Shown here piece after piece: positions 55,272 through 63,807 of a DNA stretch of 64,000 nucleotides. How positions within the stretch are numbered: position 1 is the first letter of the stretch; the number at the start of each line of letters is the position of its first letter. Both the position numbers and the translations under genes were made by a program. Source of the DNA: Hyphomonas sp. (lineage in GTDB: Bacteria > Pseudomonadota > Alphaproteobacteria > Caulobacterales > Hyphomonadaceae); contig NZ_PNMA01000006.1 of assembly GCF_013823385.1 (NCBI RefSeq), positions 1 to 64,000 of the forward strand. The letters are read 5' to 3'. Under the pieces are notes generated by a model that saw only the letters and a list, made by a program, of their open reading frames with translations, was not told the DNA's origin and searched no databases.

Positions 55272-56219
55272 ATGAAACTTGATCTTCTATGCGTGGGGCT
55301 GACCACGCTGGATGTTGTGGGCCGGCCGATCACGGAAATTCCGCAGAATGAAGGCGGGCGCCTGATCGAGCAGATCGCTTGCGCGCCAGCGGGCACAGCA
55401 GCAGGCGCGGCCTGCGTGGCGGCGCGTCTGGGGCTGAGGGCCGGCGTCGCGGGCGCGATTGGCAGCGATCTGACGGGCAAGTTCGTGCGCTTCGCGCTGG
55501 AAGATGGCGGGGTGGATACCAGCCTCCTGCTAACATTGGAGGGGTATCCCACCTCCACGACCATCCTCCCGATTGATCATCAGGGCCGCCGCCCGACGCT
55601 GCATGCGCCGGGGGCTGGCTCTGTTCCGCCGCTGACGGACGCGCTGATGGCGGCCGCCACAGATGTGCGCTGCCTGCATTATGCGGCGATTGGCGCGCCG
55701 ACATTTGATGGCGGGCCGGGCGAAAAACTGGTTGCGGCGGCAAAGGCAGCAGGCGCCCTGGTGACCTGTGACCTCATCGCGCCGAGGCCGGACGCGAAGG
55801 AAGAGCTTAAACGCATTCTACCCCATGTGGATTGGTTTCTGCCGAGCGCCGACGAAGCGCGGTTTCTGACCGGGATAGACGATCTCCAGTCCGCAGCAGA
55901 TGCCTTCATTGCGATGGGCGCCAAGAACTGCGTGATCAAGGATGGCGGGCGCGGGGCCGTGATGGCGGTGGGCGAGCTGCGGGGGCGGCTGCCGGCATTT
56001 GACATCAAGGTGGTGGATACGACGACGTGTGGTGATTCCTTCTGCGCGGGGTTCATCACGGCGCACCTCAAAGGGCTGGGCAATCTGGAGGCGCTGAAGT
56101 TTGCCGCCGCCACGGCCGCGATGGTGGCGCAGGGGCTGGCGACCTATGGCAAGCTGGAGAGCTTTCAGCAGGTTGAAAACGCTGTCAAAACCCTGCCCGT
56201 GAAGGAGGCCGCCGCATGA
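55272..56219 (+). CDS. PfkB-family carbohydrate kinase
   Basis: 315-residue ribokinase-like kinase. The C-terminal signature is VVDTTTCGDSFCAGFI: the catalytic aspartate is in CGDSF, and the usual anion-hole GAGD is changed to TCGD, with cysteine in place of alanine. The N-terminal APAGTAAGAACVAARLG (GxxxN-like signature 1 region) and AIGSDLTGKF fit the family. GGAGG precedes the ATG. It overlaps the aldolase gene by ATGA, so the pair likely phosphorylates a sugar or hydroxy acid that is then cleaved. Substrate unknown; the divergent amino-acid operon may feed it. Confidence 0.88.
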   Translation: MKLDLLCVGLTTLDVVGRPITEIPQNEGGRLIEQIACAPAGTAAGAACVAARLGLRAGVAGAIGSDLTGKFVRFALEDGGVDTSLLLTLEGYPTSTTILPIDHQGRRPTLHAPGAGSVPPLTDALMAAATDVRCLHYAAIGAPTFDGGPGEKLVAAAKAAGALVTCDLIAPRPDAKEELKRILPHVDWFLPSADEARFLTGIDDLQSAADAFIAMGAKNCVIKDGGRGAVMAVGELRGRLPAFDIKVVDTTTCGDSFCAGFITAHLKGLGNLEALKFAAATAAMVAQGLATYGKLESFQQVENAVKTLPVKEAAA

Positions 56220-56872
56220 TGAGCGAGCAGGAAACAAAGCTGCGCGAGCAGATTGTCGAGGTGATGGCGGCGATGGACGCGCGCGGCCTCAACCGGGGGA
56301 CATCTGGCAACGTATCCGCGCGCCTGGGCGAGGATATGCTGGTGACGCCGACAGGCGTGCCGCCTTCGATGCTGGCGCCCGAACATATCGTGCGGATGGG
56401 GGCAGATGGCCACTTTGATCCGGCGGGCATGAAGCCGTCCAGCGAATGGTTGATGCACTGGAAACTGTTGCAGCTGCGCCATGATGTGAACGCGGTGGTG
56501 CATTGCCATTCGCGCTTTGCGACGACGCTGGCCTGCGCCAACAAACCGATCCCTGCCCTGCACTATATGGTGGCCGTCAGCGGGGGGCCGTCTGTGCCCG
56601 TGGCGCCCTATGCGACGTTCGGCTCGGCCGAGCTGGCCGAGGCCGTTTGCGAGACACTTTCCGGACAATTCGGGACACTTATGGCCAATCACGGACAGAT
56701 CGTGGTCGCGCCGAGCCTCAAACAGGCGCTTCTGATCGCCGAGGAGATCGAGGAGCAGGCCGCCATCTATTGGGGCACCCTCGCTATAGGCGGACCGACC
56801 CTTCTGGCCGATGATGAGATGACGCGCATCGCTGACCGGTTCCGCTCCTACGGGCAGAAGAAGAAGCCGTAA
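56216..56872 (+). CDS. Class II aldolase/epimerase (FucA/AraD-like)
   Basis: 218-residue zinc aldolase. Motifs: LNRGTSGNVSAR (phosphate-binding loop, about residues 25-36), VTPTGVPPSML, the zinc site VVHCHSRFAT, and LMANHGQIVV, with the conserved NHG. Size and signatures fit L-fuculose-1-phosphate/rhamnulose-1-phosphate-type aldolases, which give dihydroxyacetone phosphate and an aldehyde; ribulose-5-phosphate epimerase is the other family option. It overlaps the kinase gene by ATGA. No sugar isomerase is encoded next to them. A 10-bp-spaced GACA pattern appears at 56655-56699 within the coding region. Confidence 0.88.
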   Translation: MMSEQETKLREQIVEVMAAMDARGLNRGTSGNVSARLGEDMLVTPTGVPPSMLAPEHIVRMGADGHFDPAGMKPSSEWLMHWKLLQLRHDVNAVVHCHSRFATTLACANKPIPALHYMVAVSGGPSVPVAPYATFGSAELAEAVCETLSGQFGTLMANHGQIVVAPSLKQALLIAEEIEEQAAIYWGTLAIGGPTLLADDEMTRIADRFRSYGQKKKP

Positions 56873-56954
56873 GGGCCAGGGTGCGGCGGGATTGCGCTTG
56901 CGCATATGATAATGATGGCTACCATTAATCCGTAGAGATTGATGGGAGCCCCCG

Positions 56955-58493
56955 ATGCTGGCTTGTTATACTGACCGCCTGAGCCTTCACTCCGGCGAGA
57001 CATTCGCCCTTCATATCAGCGTGAAGAATGGCCCCTGCCGGCTGGAGATTGCGCGCGTCGGCAAGGCGCGCGAGATCGTCCACACGCAGGATGGGATTGT
57101 GGCGGGCTATCACCCGGCGCCGGAGGATGCGGATCGCAAGGGCTGTGGCTGGCCGGTCGCGCTGGAGATGACGGCGGGCGCGGACTGGCGGACGGGCTAT
57201 TACGACATCGTGCTGACGGATGCAGCCGGCGAGCAGACCCGCCATTTCGTCTGCATCAAGCCGGCCAAGGGCAAGGCAGGCTCGAAGGCAGTGCTGGTGC
57301 TGGCGACGAACACCTATCATTCCTATAACTGGTGGGGCGGCGCGAACGCCTATTCCAATGTGACGGGGCTGATGACCGGCAAGGTGCCCTTTGATCAGGC
57401 GATGGACCAGGCGATTGGGGTTTCCTCCACCCAGCGCCCGTTCACCCAGATGATCATTGCCGCGCCCGAGGGCGCCCCGCGCCTGATCAACATGCGTTCG
57501 CGCGGCTTCAAGGAGAAGCCCTGGACGGCGGACCCGGACTGGATGCGCAAACATCGCATCTCGCCCTATGACGGCTCTGCCGGCTTCCTCAACAAATGGG
57601 AACATGCCTTTGCGGCGTGGACGGAAGAAGAGGGCTACGCCTTCGACTATGTGACCGATTATGATCTGGATACGGACCCTGATCTGCTCTCGGCCTATAC
57701 GTCTGCCTTCTTTGTGGGGCATTCGGAATACTGGTCGGGCAATCAGCGCGCGCAGGTGGAGCGGTTTGTGGATGGGGGCGGCTATGCCGCGATCCTCTCT
57801 GGCAACACCTGCTTCTGGAAGGTACGCTGGGAAGACGACGGCAAGACCTATGTATGCCACAAATGGAAGGGCTTTGAGGCGGAAGACGTGCCGGCAGAAC
57901 TGGCAACGCATCTCTGGTCGCACCGTGCCTTCAAAGCGCCGGAAGCCGAGATCACGGGACTGAGCTTCAATTTCGGGGGCTATCATCGCCTCGGTATGTG
58001 CGTCTCGCGCGGCTCGGCGGGCTTTACCATCTACAATGACAAGCACTGGGCGCTGGAAGGCACAGACCTTTTCTATGGTGACATCCTTGGCGGAGACGTG
58101 CCGCTGATCGGATATGAGAGCGATGGCTGCCAGTTCGAATTTGGCGCCGATGGCCTGCCCAAGGCGATCCCGCTGGGCGGGGTTCCGGAAAACCTCGAAA
58201 TTATCGGCATTGCGCCGGTGACGCTGGGCGAGGATTCGAGCAGCGGATATGCGCCGATGATCCCGCCGGAGAAGCTTGATGTGATTGCTGAGGTGATCCA
58301 TGGCGACGGGTCGCCCGCGATGCAGCAGCGCGTGTTGCGCGGGCATGCGATGCTGGCGAGCTTCAGGCGCGGCAAGGGCGAAGTGTTCAACAGCGGAACG
58401 ACGGAATGGGCGCATGGGCTGGCGGCGAAAGACCCGTTCGTCGAGACAATCACACGCAATGTGATGAAGCGCTTTGGCGTGACAACGGCCTGA
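56955..58493 (+). CDS. N,N-dimethylformamidase large-subunit-like protein
   Basis: 512-residue protein resembling the catalytic part of the large subunit of N,N-dimethylformamidase. Residues 113-133 (LVLATNTYHSYNWWGGANAYS, in parts) and 253-260 (FVGHSEYW) match the region that in the Paracoccus enzyme holds the iron site: there a glutamate in a HxE pair is a metal ligand, equivalent here to His256 and Glu258. A beta-sandwich-like N-terminal domain (RLSLHSGETFALHISV) comes first. It is shorter than the Paracoccus large subunit, and no small-subunit gene is adjacent. It may hydrolyse another amide. It stands alone behind a promoter region with an ATGG-CTA-CCAT repeat at 56915-56925. Confidence 0.75.
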   Translation: MLACYTDRLSLHSGETFALHISVKNGPCRLEIARVGKAREIVHTQDGIVAGYHPAPEDADRKGCGWPVALEMTAGADWRTGYYDIVLTDAAGEQTRHFVCIKPAKGKAGSKAVLVLATNTYHSYNWWGGANAYSNVTGLMTGKVPFDQAMDQAIGVSSTQRPFTQMIIAAPEGAPRLINMRSRGFKEKPWTADPDWMRKHRISPYDGSAGFLNKWEHAFAAWTEEEGYAFDYVTDYDLDTDPDLLSAYTSAFFVGHSEYWSGNQRAQVERFVDGGGYAAILSGNTCFWKVRWEDDGKTYVCHKWKGFEAEDVPAELATHLWSHRAFKAPEAEITGLSFNFGGYHRLGMCVSRGSAGFTIYNDKHWALEGTDLFYGDILGGDVPLIGYESDGCQFEFGADGLPKAIPLGGVPENLEIIGIAPVTLGEDSSSGYAPMIPPEKLDVIAEVIHGDGSPAMQQRVLRGHAMLASFRRGKGEVFNSGTTEWAHGLAAKDPFVETITRNVMKRFGVTTA

Positions 58494-58525
58494 TCGACAC
58501 TTATTCTGTATAGGAACAAAAATCG

Positions 58526-58562
58526 AAAGGCGCGGGAGGGACAGCCCCCGCGCCTTTCTTTT
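58526..58562. terminator. Shared terminator between convergent genes
   Basis: Eleven-bp perfect stem AAAGGCGCGGG (58526-58536) and CCCGCGCCTTT (58547-58557) with a 10-base loop. The ends give T-runs on both strands (CTTTT on plus, TTT from the AAA on minus), so it can serve both the dimethylformamidase-like gene and the MFS gene. Confidence 0.88.
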
Positions 58563-58592
58563 GGCCTGAATTCTTGATGGCTGGGAGGAAAC

Positions 58593-60011
58593 TCAGGCCA
58601 GGTCGGGTTCCTTGCCGCCGCCCTTCACGAAGAAGAGGAGGATGAACCCTGCCGCAAACAGGAGGGTGACGGGGACGAAACCCGCCTGTTGCGAATGGAA
58701 GACGGCCGTGAAGATGCCAACCAGCATGGGCCCGAGCCAGCTGGTGGAGTTCCCGGCCAGAGCCGCGAGGCCGAAGAAGGCGCCCATCTGGGAAGCAGGC
58801 GCGAGACGCGTGAGCAGCGTGCGGCTGGAGGACCAGGCCGCAATCTGGAACACGAAGCCGGAAAAGCCGAAGAACACGAAGACAAGTTCCGGAAGCGTCG
58901 AGAACATCGGCGCATTCCAGACAGGCTGAGGATCCGCAACGGGCATGAAGAGGATCTGCGCAGGCGCCGCGCCAATGATCCCGATGAGGCCAACGACGGA
59001 GCCCGCAATCTCTATCTGGAAAGCGATCTTTGGGCCGAAGGTTTCATCGAGCCAGCCAGCCAGCACGCCGCCGATCAGGCCGGCCACGCAGCCAAGCAAT
59101 CCGTAGACGAGCATTTCCGTGCCGCCCCAGCCCATGACACCGGCCGCATACACCCCGCAGAGGATGAGCAGCACGCCGCCGGCATCCTGCGCCAGTGTGC
59201 GGGCGAGCAGATAGATCATCGCATCGCGGTTCTGTTTCCAGTTGCGGATGAGGGAAATGAGCGCGCCAACGCCCACTCGCACCGAAGAGGCATCGGCCTT
59301 GCTGCCGGATTTTGCCGCATCCTTGCTGAACAGGAACAGCGGAATGGCGCAGATGGCGAAGGTGAGCGCCACCAGGATGGGCACCATCCGGTCTGGCTCG
59401 CTGGCTTCCTTCGAGAGGCCGAACAAGGGTTTGTCCGGAAGCATCAGCGCCATCAGGATGAAGACCAGCAGGATGATCGAGGTGACATTGCCGAGCGACA
59501 GCGCGAGGCCCGAAGCCATCGGCCGCATGCGCGGCGCGGCCGCGTAAGGCAGCATCGAGGAGAAGAGAACTTCCCCGCAGGAGAGGAGAATGGAGATCAG
59601 CCCCAGAATGGCGACCACCACCCAGGGCGAGAGGATCGCGCCGCCAGGCGCCGCGAACCAGAGCGACATCATCAGGGGAATGACCATCAGCGTGATCAAA
59701 GCCAGCCAGGGCTTGCGGGGACCGAGGGTGTCTACCGTTGCCCCGATGACCGGGGCAATGAAAGCAACCGTCAGACCCGAGATCATTCCCATCTGGGCGA
59801 TCATCGCCTGCCCTTTCACGCCGTCGCCCACAACCAGAGTTGCGAAATACGGCGCAAAGAGGAAGCCATTGACGAGGCCGATATACGGGTCTCGCCCTGC
59901 CTGGTAGGTGGCCCAGGACCAGGCAGAACGATCCAGCTTGCGGGCGCCCGGCGCGGACACGGAGGGAGGCAGCGCCTCCTCCGGTCCGGCCGCTGTCGGC
60001 ATCAGCGCCAT
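58593..60011 (-). CDS. MFS transporter (UMF1/Atg22-like)
   Basis: 472-residue inner-membrane transporter with about 12 hydrophobic segments. The start WSWATYQAGRDPYIGLVNGFLFAPYF and the segment TVDTLGPRKPWLALI resemble the Atg22/UMF1-like branch of the superfamily. A hydrophilic loop (SKDAAKSGSKADASSV) splits the two halves. It begins one base after the stop of the upstream TonB-dependent receptor gene, so the two are almost certainly translated from one message and should act together as outer- and inner-membrane steps. Substrate unknown. Confidence 0.88.
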   Translation of the reverse strand: MALMPTAAGPEEALPPSVSAPGARKLDRSAWSWATYQAGRDPYIGLVNGFLFAPYFATLVVGDGVKGQAMIAQMGMISGLTVAFIAPVIGATVDTLGPRKPWLALITLMVIPLMMSLWFAAPGGAILSPWVVVAILGLISILLSCGEVLFSSMLPYAAAPRMRPMASGLALSLGNVTSIILLVFILMALMLPDKPLFGLSKEASEPDRMVPILVALTFAICAIPLFLFSKDAAKSGSKADASSVRVGVGALISLIRNWKQNRDAMIYLLARTLAQDAGGVLLILCGVYAAGVMGWGGTEMLVYGLLGCVAGLIGGVLAGWLDETFGPKIAFQIEIAGSVVGLIGIIGAAPAQILFMPVADPQPVWNAPMFSTLPELVFVFFGFSGFVFQIAAWSSSRTLLTRLAPASQMGAFFGLAALAGNSTSWLGPMLVGIFTAVFHSQQAGFVPVTLLFAAGFILLFFVKGGGKEPDLA

Positions 60012-60012
60012 A

Positions 60013-62268
60013 TCAGTAGCGGTAGCGCAGGAAGAGGCCCGCGCTGCGTGGACGCGAATAGGTCAGCAGGTCAACGCCGAGGCTGTCGATGGGGTTGGCG
60101 GAGGTGAGATAGGCCTCATCCGTCAGGTTGCGGCCCCAGAGACCGGCTTCGATGCTGCCATCGGGTGACATCACCGAAAGCTCTGCGCCGACGAGCCATA
60201 GCTCCGGATCAGAGAGGCGCTCGCGCATGGTGCTGTCGAAATAGACTTTCGACCGGTAGGACACGTCGATGCTGGGCGTGATGACCACGCCGGTTTTCGT
60301 GTGGATGGCGTAGGCGGCGCGGCTGGTCAGGCTGAACTCAGGTGCCTGGGGCATCTGGTTGCCGGAATAGTCGTCACCCAGCGAGTTGTACTCGCCGTAT
60401 TCGGCGTGGAGCCAGGCAAGGCCAAGCGAGAGATCGAGATTCTCGATCGGCATCACGGTGAACTCGGCTTCCGCGCCATACATTTCGGCGCCGGCGGCGT
60501 TGTCGAGCACCTGCACGGTAAGCCCGTTACGCTCCACCGTCGAATAGGCCTGGATGTCCTGATAGTCGTAATAGAAGCCAGAGAGGTTCATCCGCAGGCG
60601 GTTATCCCAGAGATCGCTCTTGGAGCCGATTTCGTAGGCGTTGACGGTTTCGTTCTCGTAGGGCGCGATCTGCTCCGGGCTGTCGGCATTGCCGCCGAAG
60701 AAGCCGCCGGATTTGTAGCCGCGGCTGTAGCTGGCATAGATGTTGGTCGTGTCTGTCAGGTCATATTTCAGGCCGACCTTGCCCGACCAATCGCTGAAAG
60801 TCTTGTCTGCCTGATAGCTGAAGACCGGCAGAACGCCTTCGGCAATCGTGGAATAGTCCATCGACTTTTCATCCGCCGACCAGCGCAGGCCGGCCGTGAG
60901 GATGAGACCCGGCGCAAGCTCGTAATCCGCCTGACCGAAGATGGCGTAGCTGTCGGTTTTTTGCGTGTACGGATAACCGAGATAGATGACCGAGTTCTCG
61001 GGGCTGACGCCCGTGGGGTTTTCCGGCGTGATGAACAGCGGGCGCAGGATGCGCAGGATGTCATAGGCGCTGTCGCTGGTGGTCGTGTCCTTCATGTAAT
61101 AGCCGCCAACGACCCATTTCAGGCGCTCGCCATCGGAGGCAAGGCGCAGTTCCTGGGAGAACTGTTCCTGGGTGTTATTGTAGAAGGCTTCCAGCATCTG
61201 CAGCGGGCTGGAGTCGGTGTTCTCATGCGCGCTGCGCTCGACATCCTGATAGGCGGTGATCGAGGTGAGCGTGAGGTCGCCGATTTCGCGGTCGATGGTC
61301 AGCGCGGCGGACCAGAGGTCGACCTTGTCCTTGCCTTCGACATCTGCGGTGATGGTGTAGGGATCGCCGCTCGTATCGGCAAAGCCCAGGGCATCGGTGC
61401 AGAGGCCGCTGCGGAAGAAGGCCGGGGCGCAGACGCCGTCAGGGCCGGCGGCGGAAGGGTCAGCCGGAAAAAGCTGGCGGGATTTGGGCTGAACCGCGCC
61501 GCCCCGGTTTGAGAAGGTGTTCACGGTCAGCAAGATGTCGGTGAGGTCATCCGGCGTGTAGAGCAGCGAGCCGCGAACGGCGTAGCGCTCGGCATTGTTC
61601 ACCTTGTTGCCGGTGACGGCATTGGTGCTGTAGCCGTCATCTTCGGCATACTGGCCGGCGATGCGGAAGGCGAGCTTGTCGCCGACGATCGGGCCGCCAT
61701 AGGCCGCATTGAGCTCAACCGCGCCGAAATTGCCCGCTTCAATGGAGGCGTAGCCTTCCGGCGAGAAGGTCGGGCGTTTAGAGATGACGTTGATGGCGCC
61801 GCCGGTGGTGTTGCGCCCGTAGAGCGTGCCCTGGGGGCCGCGAAGAACTTCAACACGGTCAAGGTCGTAGAACGTCGAAAACTGGGCGAGCGGCGAGCCG
61901 ATATAGACGCCATCCGCATACAGGCCGACGCCGCTGGAGGAGGTCGGGTTGAAGTCGTTGAGGCCAGCGCCGCGGATGAAGATCTTCGGGTTGGCCGCTG
62001 CATCCGCCGCCGCGATGCGCAGGCCGGGGACGAGGTTGTCGAGCGAGGTAACGTCGGTAACGCGTTGTTTTTCCAGCGTTGAGGAGGAAAGCGCGGTGAT
62101 GGCGATCGGGACATCCTGAACGTCTTCAGCCCGTTTCTGCGCCGTTACGACAATGCTCTCCAGCCGGCGCGCGGAGGCCTCTTCCTGAGGCTCGGTTTCG
62201 GTCTGCGCGACAGCGCTGCCGGTCCAGAGAAGGGCGACCGCCCCGGTTCCGATCAAAAGAGATCTCAT
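60013..62268 (-). CDS. TonB-dependent outer-membrane receptor
   Basis: 751-residue receptor. Signal peptide MRSLLIGTGAVALLWTGSAVAQ, TonB-box-like LESIVVTAQKR, plug (IRGAGLNDFNP, VGLYADGVYIGSP, VEVLRGPQGTLYGRNTTGGAINVIS in parts) and barrel ending LFLRYRY. I chose the ATG at 62268, with AAGGA eight bases upstream, over one seven codons earlier. It is the first gene of a receptor-MFS operon, divergent from a TetR gene whose product probably controls it. This plug type is very common in sphingomonads and hyphomonads for small organic ligands and ferric complexes; the actual ligand is unknown. Confidence 0.92.
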   Translation of the reverse strand: MRSLLIGTGAVALLWTGSAVAQTETEPQEEASARRLESIVVTAQKRAEDVQDVPIAITALSSSTLEKQRVTDVTSLDNLVPGLRIAAADAAANPKIFIRGAGLNDFNPTSSSGVGLYADGVYIGSPLAQFSTFYDLDRVEVLRGPQGTLYGRNTTGGAINVISKRPTFSPEGYASIEAGNFGAVELNAAYGGPIVGDKLAFRIAGQYAEDDGYSTNAVTGNKVNNAERYAVRGSLLYTPDDLTDILLTVNTFSNRGGAVQPKSRQLFPADPSAAGPDGVCAPAFFRSGLCTDALGFADTSGDPYTITADVEGKDKVDLWSAALTIDREIGDLTLTSITAYQDVERSAHENTDSSPLQMLEAFYNNTQEQFSQELRLASDGERLKWVVGGYYMKDTTTSDSAYDILRILRPLFITPENPTGVSPENSVIYLGYPYTQKTDSYAIFGQADYELAPGLILTAGLRWSADEKSMDYSTIAEGVLPVFSYQADKTFSDWSGKVGLKYDLTDTTNIYASYSRGYKSGGFFGGNADSPEQIAPYENETVNAYEIGSKSDLWDNRLRMNLSGFYYDYQDIQAYSTVERNGLTVQVLDNAAGAEMYGAEAEFTVMPIENLDLSLGLAWLHAEYGEYNSLGDDYSGNQMPQAPEFSLTSRAAYAIHTKTGVVITPSIDVSYRSKVYFDSTMRERLSDPELWLVGAELSVMSPDGSIEAGLWGRNLTDEAYLTSANPIDSLGVDLLTYSRPRSAGLFLRYRY

Positions 62269-62353
62269 CGCAGAATCCTTTTCTTCCATCCCTATTCGGA
62301 GGCGATTGGATAGCGATCACTAGCACTTTTACAATAGCTTTAATTACCGTTTC

Positions 62354-63088
62354 ATGATGTTTGGCCTATATGTGTGCAGAATGAGCACAGCCAGCGTGGG
62401 GAACGCCGAGGAAATGAGCAGCCCTAAGAAAACGACCTCCCGCAAGGTGGCCGAGCCCATGCAGGTGGAAACCGCAACCAAGCAGCAGCCCCAGCAGGCC
62501 CGCGCGCAGGATACGTTCGAGCTTATTCTCGACACTGCCGGCCGCCTGCTGGACGAGGTGGGGCTGGAGCGGCTGTCGACCAATCTGGTGTGCCGCCGGG
62601 CGGGAATTTCCCCGCCTGCCCTCTACCGCTACTTCCCGAACAAATATGCCATTCTCCGGGAACTCGGCGACCGCCTCATGGCGCTGCAGGACCAGGCCGT
62701 TCTGGAATGGATCGACGGGGGCGGGCTGGAAACCACGAGCTTTGAAGAGGAAGTGGCGAGCAATGTGCGCCTGCAGGAGCGGGTGAATGATATCACCCGG
62801 CAATTCCCCGGAAACATCTTTGTACTGAGGGCGCTGCGGGCCATCCCCATCCTGCGGGAAGTGCGCCTCGCCTCCAGCGATATGGTGGCCGAGCGCATTG
62901 CGGACGCCATGAAGGCGCGGGGCCACCCCGCCTCACGCGAGCGCCTGATTGCCAGCGCCCGTCTGACAACCGAACTGGCCTACAGCGCCATGGAGATGGT
63001 GCTGGAGGAGCCCCAGCGCGACGCGCATCAGATATGTACTGACGTCTCTAAAATGATCGCCAACCATTACAGGCAGCTGAAAGACTGA
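62354..63088 (+). CDS. TetR/AcrR family transcriptional regulator
   Basis: Up to 244 residues. The helix-turn-helix lies at about residues 73-100 (LSTNLVCRRAGISPPALYRYFPNKYAILREL, in parts). The first 50 residues are polar and Gln/Thr-rich, so the true start is uncertain: ATG at 62354, 62381 or 62414 (the last with GAGGAA very close) are all possible. The C-terminal domain is helical (RALRAIPILREVRLAS). Divergent from the receptor-MFS operon with an AT-rich 85-base gap, so it probably regulates that operon. I did not find a clear palindrome in the gap. Confidence 0.85.
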   Translation: MMFGLYVCRMSTASVGNAEEMSSPKKTTSRKVAEPMQVETATKQQPQQARAQDTFELILDTAGRLLDEVGLERLSTNLVCRRAGISPPALYRYFPNKYAILRELGDRLMALQDQAVLEWIDGGGLETTSFEEEVASNVRLQERVNDITRQFPGNIFVLRALRAIPILREVRLASSDMVAERIADAMKARGHPASRERLIASARLTTELAYSAMEMVLEEPQRDAHQICTDVSKMIANHYRQLKD

Positions 63089-63101
63089 AAGCTGCCGGCG
63101 C

Positions 63102-63305
63102 CTATTTGAAGGCGCAGCCTTCCTTCACGCCGAACATCTTGAAGATCATCGCCGCCGGGCAAAAACCAGTGACGGAGGCCTGCAACATGTTAAGGCCGGC
63201 AAAGGCCGTCAGCAGGAACCAGTAAGGCGAGACGAAATATCCGAGCGCCAGGCTGGCAAGCACAACGCAGCCAGCAAAAGCGAGAACAGCACGATCAAGG
63301 TTCAT
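63102..63305 (-). CDS. DUF2892 (YgaP-type) small membrane protein
   Basis: 67-residue protein with two hydrophobic segments (AVLAFAGCVVLASLALGYFV and the YWFLLTAFAGLNMLQASV stretch) and the typical ending TGFCPAAMIFKMFGV of the DUF2892 family. In YgaP-like proteins this unit is fused to a rhodanese domain; stand-alone copies often sit beside sulfide- or persulfide-handling genes. The frame continues upstream into the thioredoxin gene, but the ATG at 63305 gives the family length. It lies 22 bases after the thioredoxin gene and is probably co-transcribed with it. Confidence 0.85.
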   Translation of the reverse strand: MNLDRAVLAFAGCVVLASLALGYFVSPYWFLLTAFAGLNMLQASVTGFCPAAMIFKMFGVKEGCAFK

Positions 63306-63327
63306 TTGAAGTTGCTCCGTTGAGGGA

Positions 63328-63783
63328 TCAGTTGGGGGATGGCGCCAGGCCAAACAGGCCACGCACCCAGCGCTCAAGCGCGCCGCCGCCGGGCGCGCCC
63401 GCCTGTTTGGAGATTTCCCGGCCGCCCTTCCAGGCAACCAACGTCGGCACGCCGCGAATATTGAGGCGAATGGCGGCATCGGGGTGACGGTCGGTGTTGA
63501 TCTTGTAGAAGCGAACATCCCCTTGAAGATGTTCCGCCGCCGTCGCGTAATGCGGCGCCATCATCCGGCAGGGACCACACCAGGGCGCCCAGAGATCGAC
63601 CACAAAGGCGCCGGTATCCTTCTTCTCAAGCATCTGCATCTGGTCGTTCGTGATATCCATCGGCTGGGGCGTTGCCAGCGCCTCCGAGCACCGGCCACAT
63701 TTTGCCGCCGCGAGCGACTTGTCTTCCGGCACGCGGTTGACCGCATTGCACGCCAGACACACGATCATTCTGTCTTCCGCCAT
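63328..63783 (-). CDS. trxC: Thioredoxin 2 (TrxC-like)
   Basis: 151-residue cytoplasmic disulfide reductase. The N-terminal zinc-binding module has two CxxC pairs (Cys9/Cys12 in VCLACN and Cys29/Cys32 in KCGRC), specific to thioredoxin 2. The thioredoxin domain carries the active site WAPWCGPCRM (Cys69, Cys72) and the cis-proline in RGVPTLVAWKGG. A short extra C-terminal tail (RGLFGLAPSPN) follows. It sits between a flavoprotein gene and the DUF2892 gene on the same strand, which suggests a role in sulfur or persulfide redox. Confidence 0.95.
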   Translation of the reverse strand: MAEDRMIVCLACNAVNRVPEDKSLAAAKCGRCSEALATPQPMDITNDQMQMLEKKDTGAFVVDLWAPWCGPCRMMAPHYATAAEHLQGDVRFYKINTDRHPDAAIRLNIRGVPTLVAWKGGREISKQAGAPGGGALERWVRGLFGLAPSPN

Positions 63784-63807
63784 GTCTGCCTCTCCTTGAA
63801 GGCGCCT

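Noticed and set aside
56910-56927. A palindrome TAATG...CATTA upstream of the dimethylformamidase-like gene
   Set aside because: Only the inner ATGG-CTA-CCAT is symmetric (4-bp arms); the outer match is out of register, so I do not list it as an operator.
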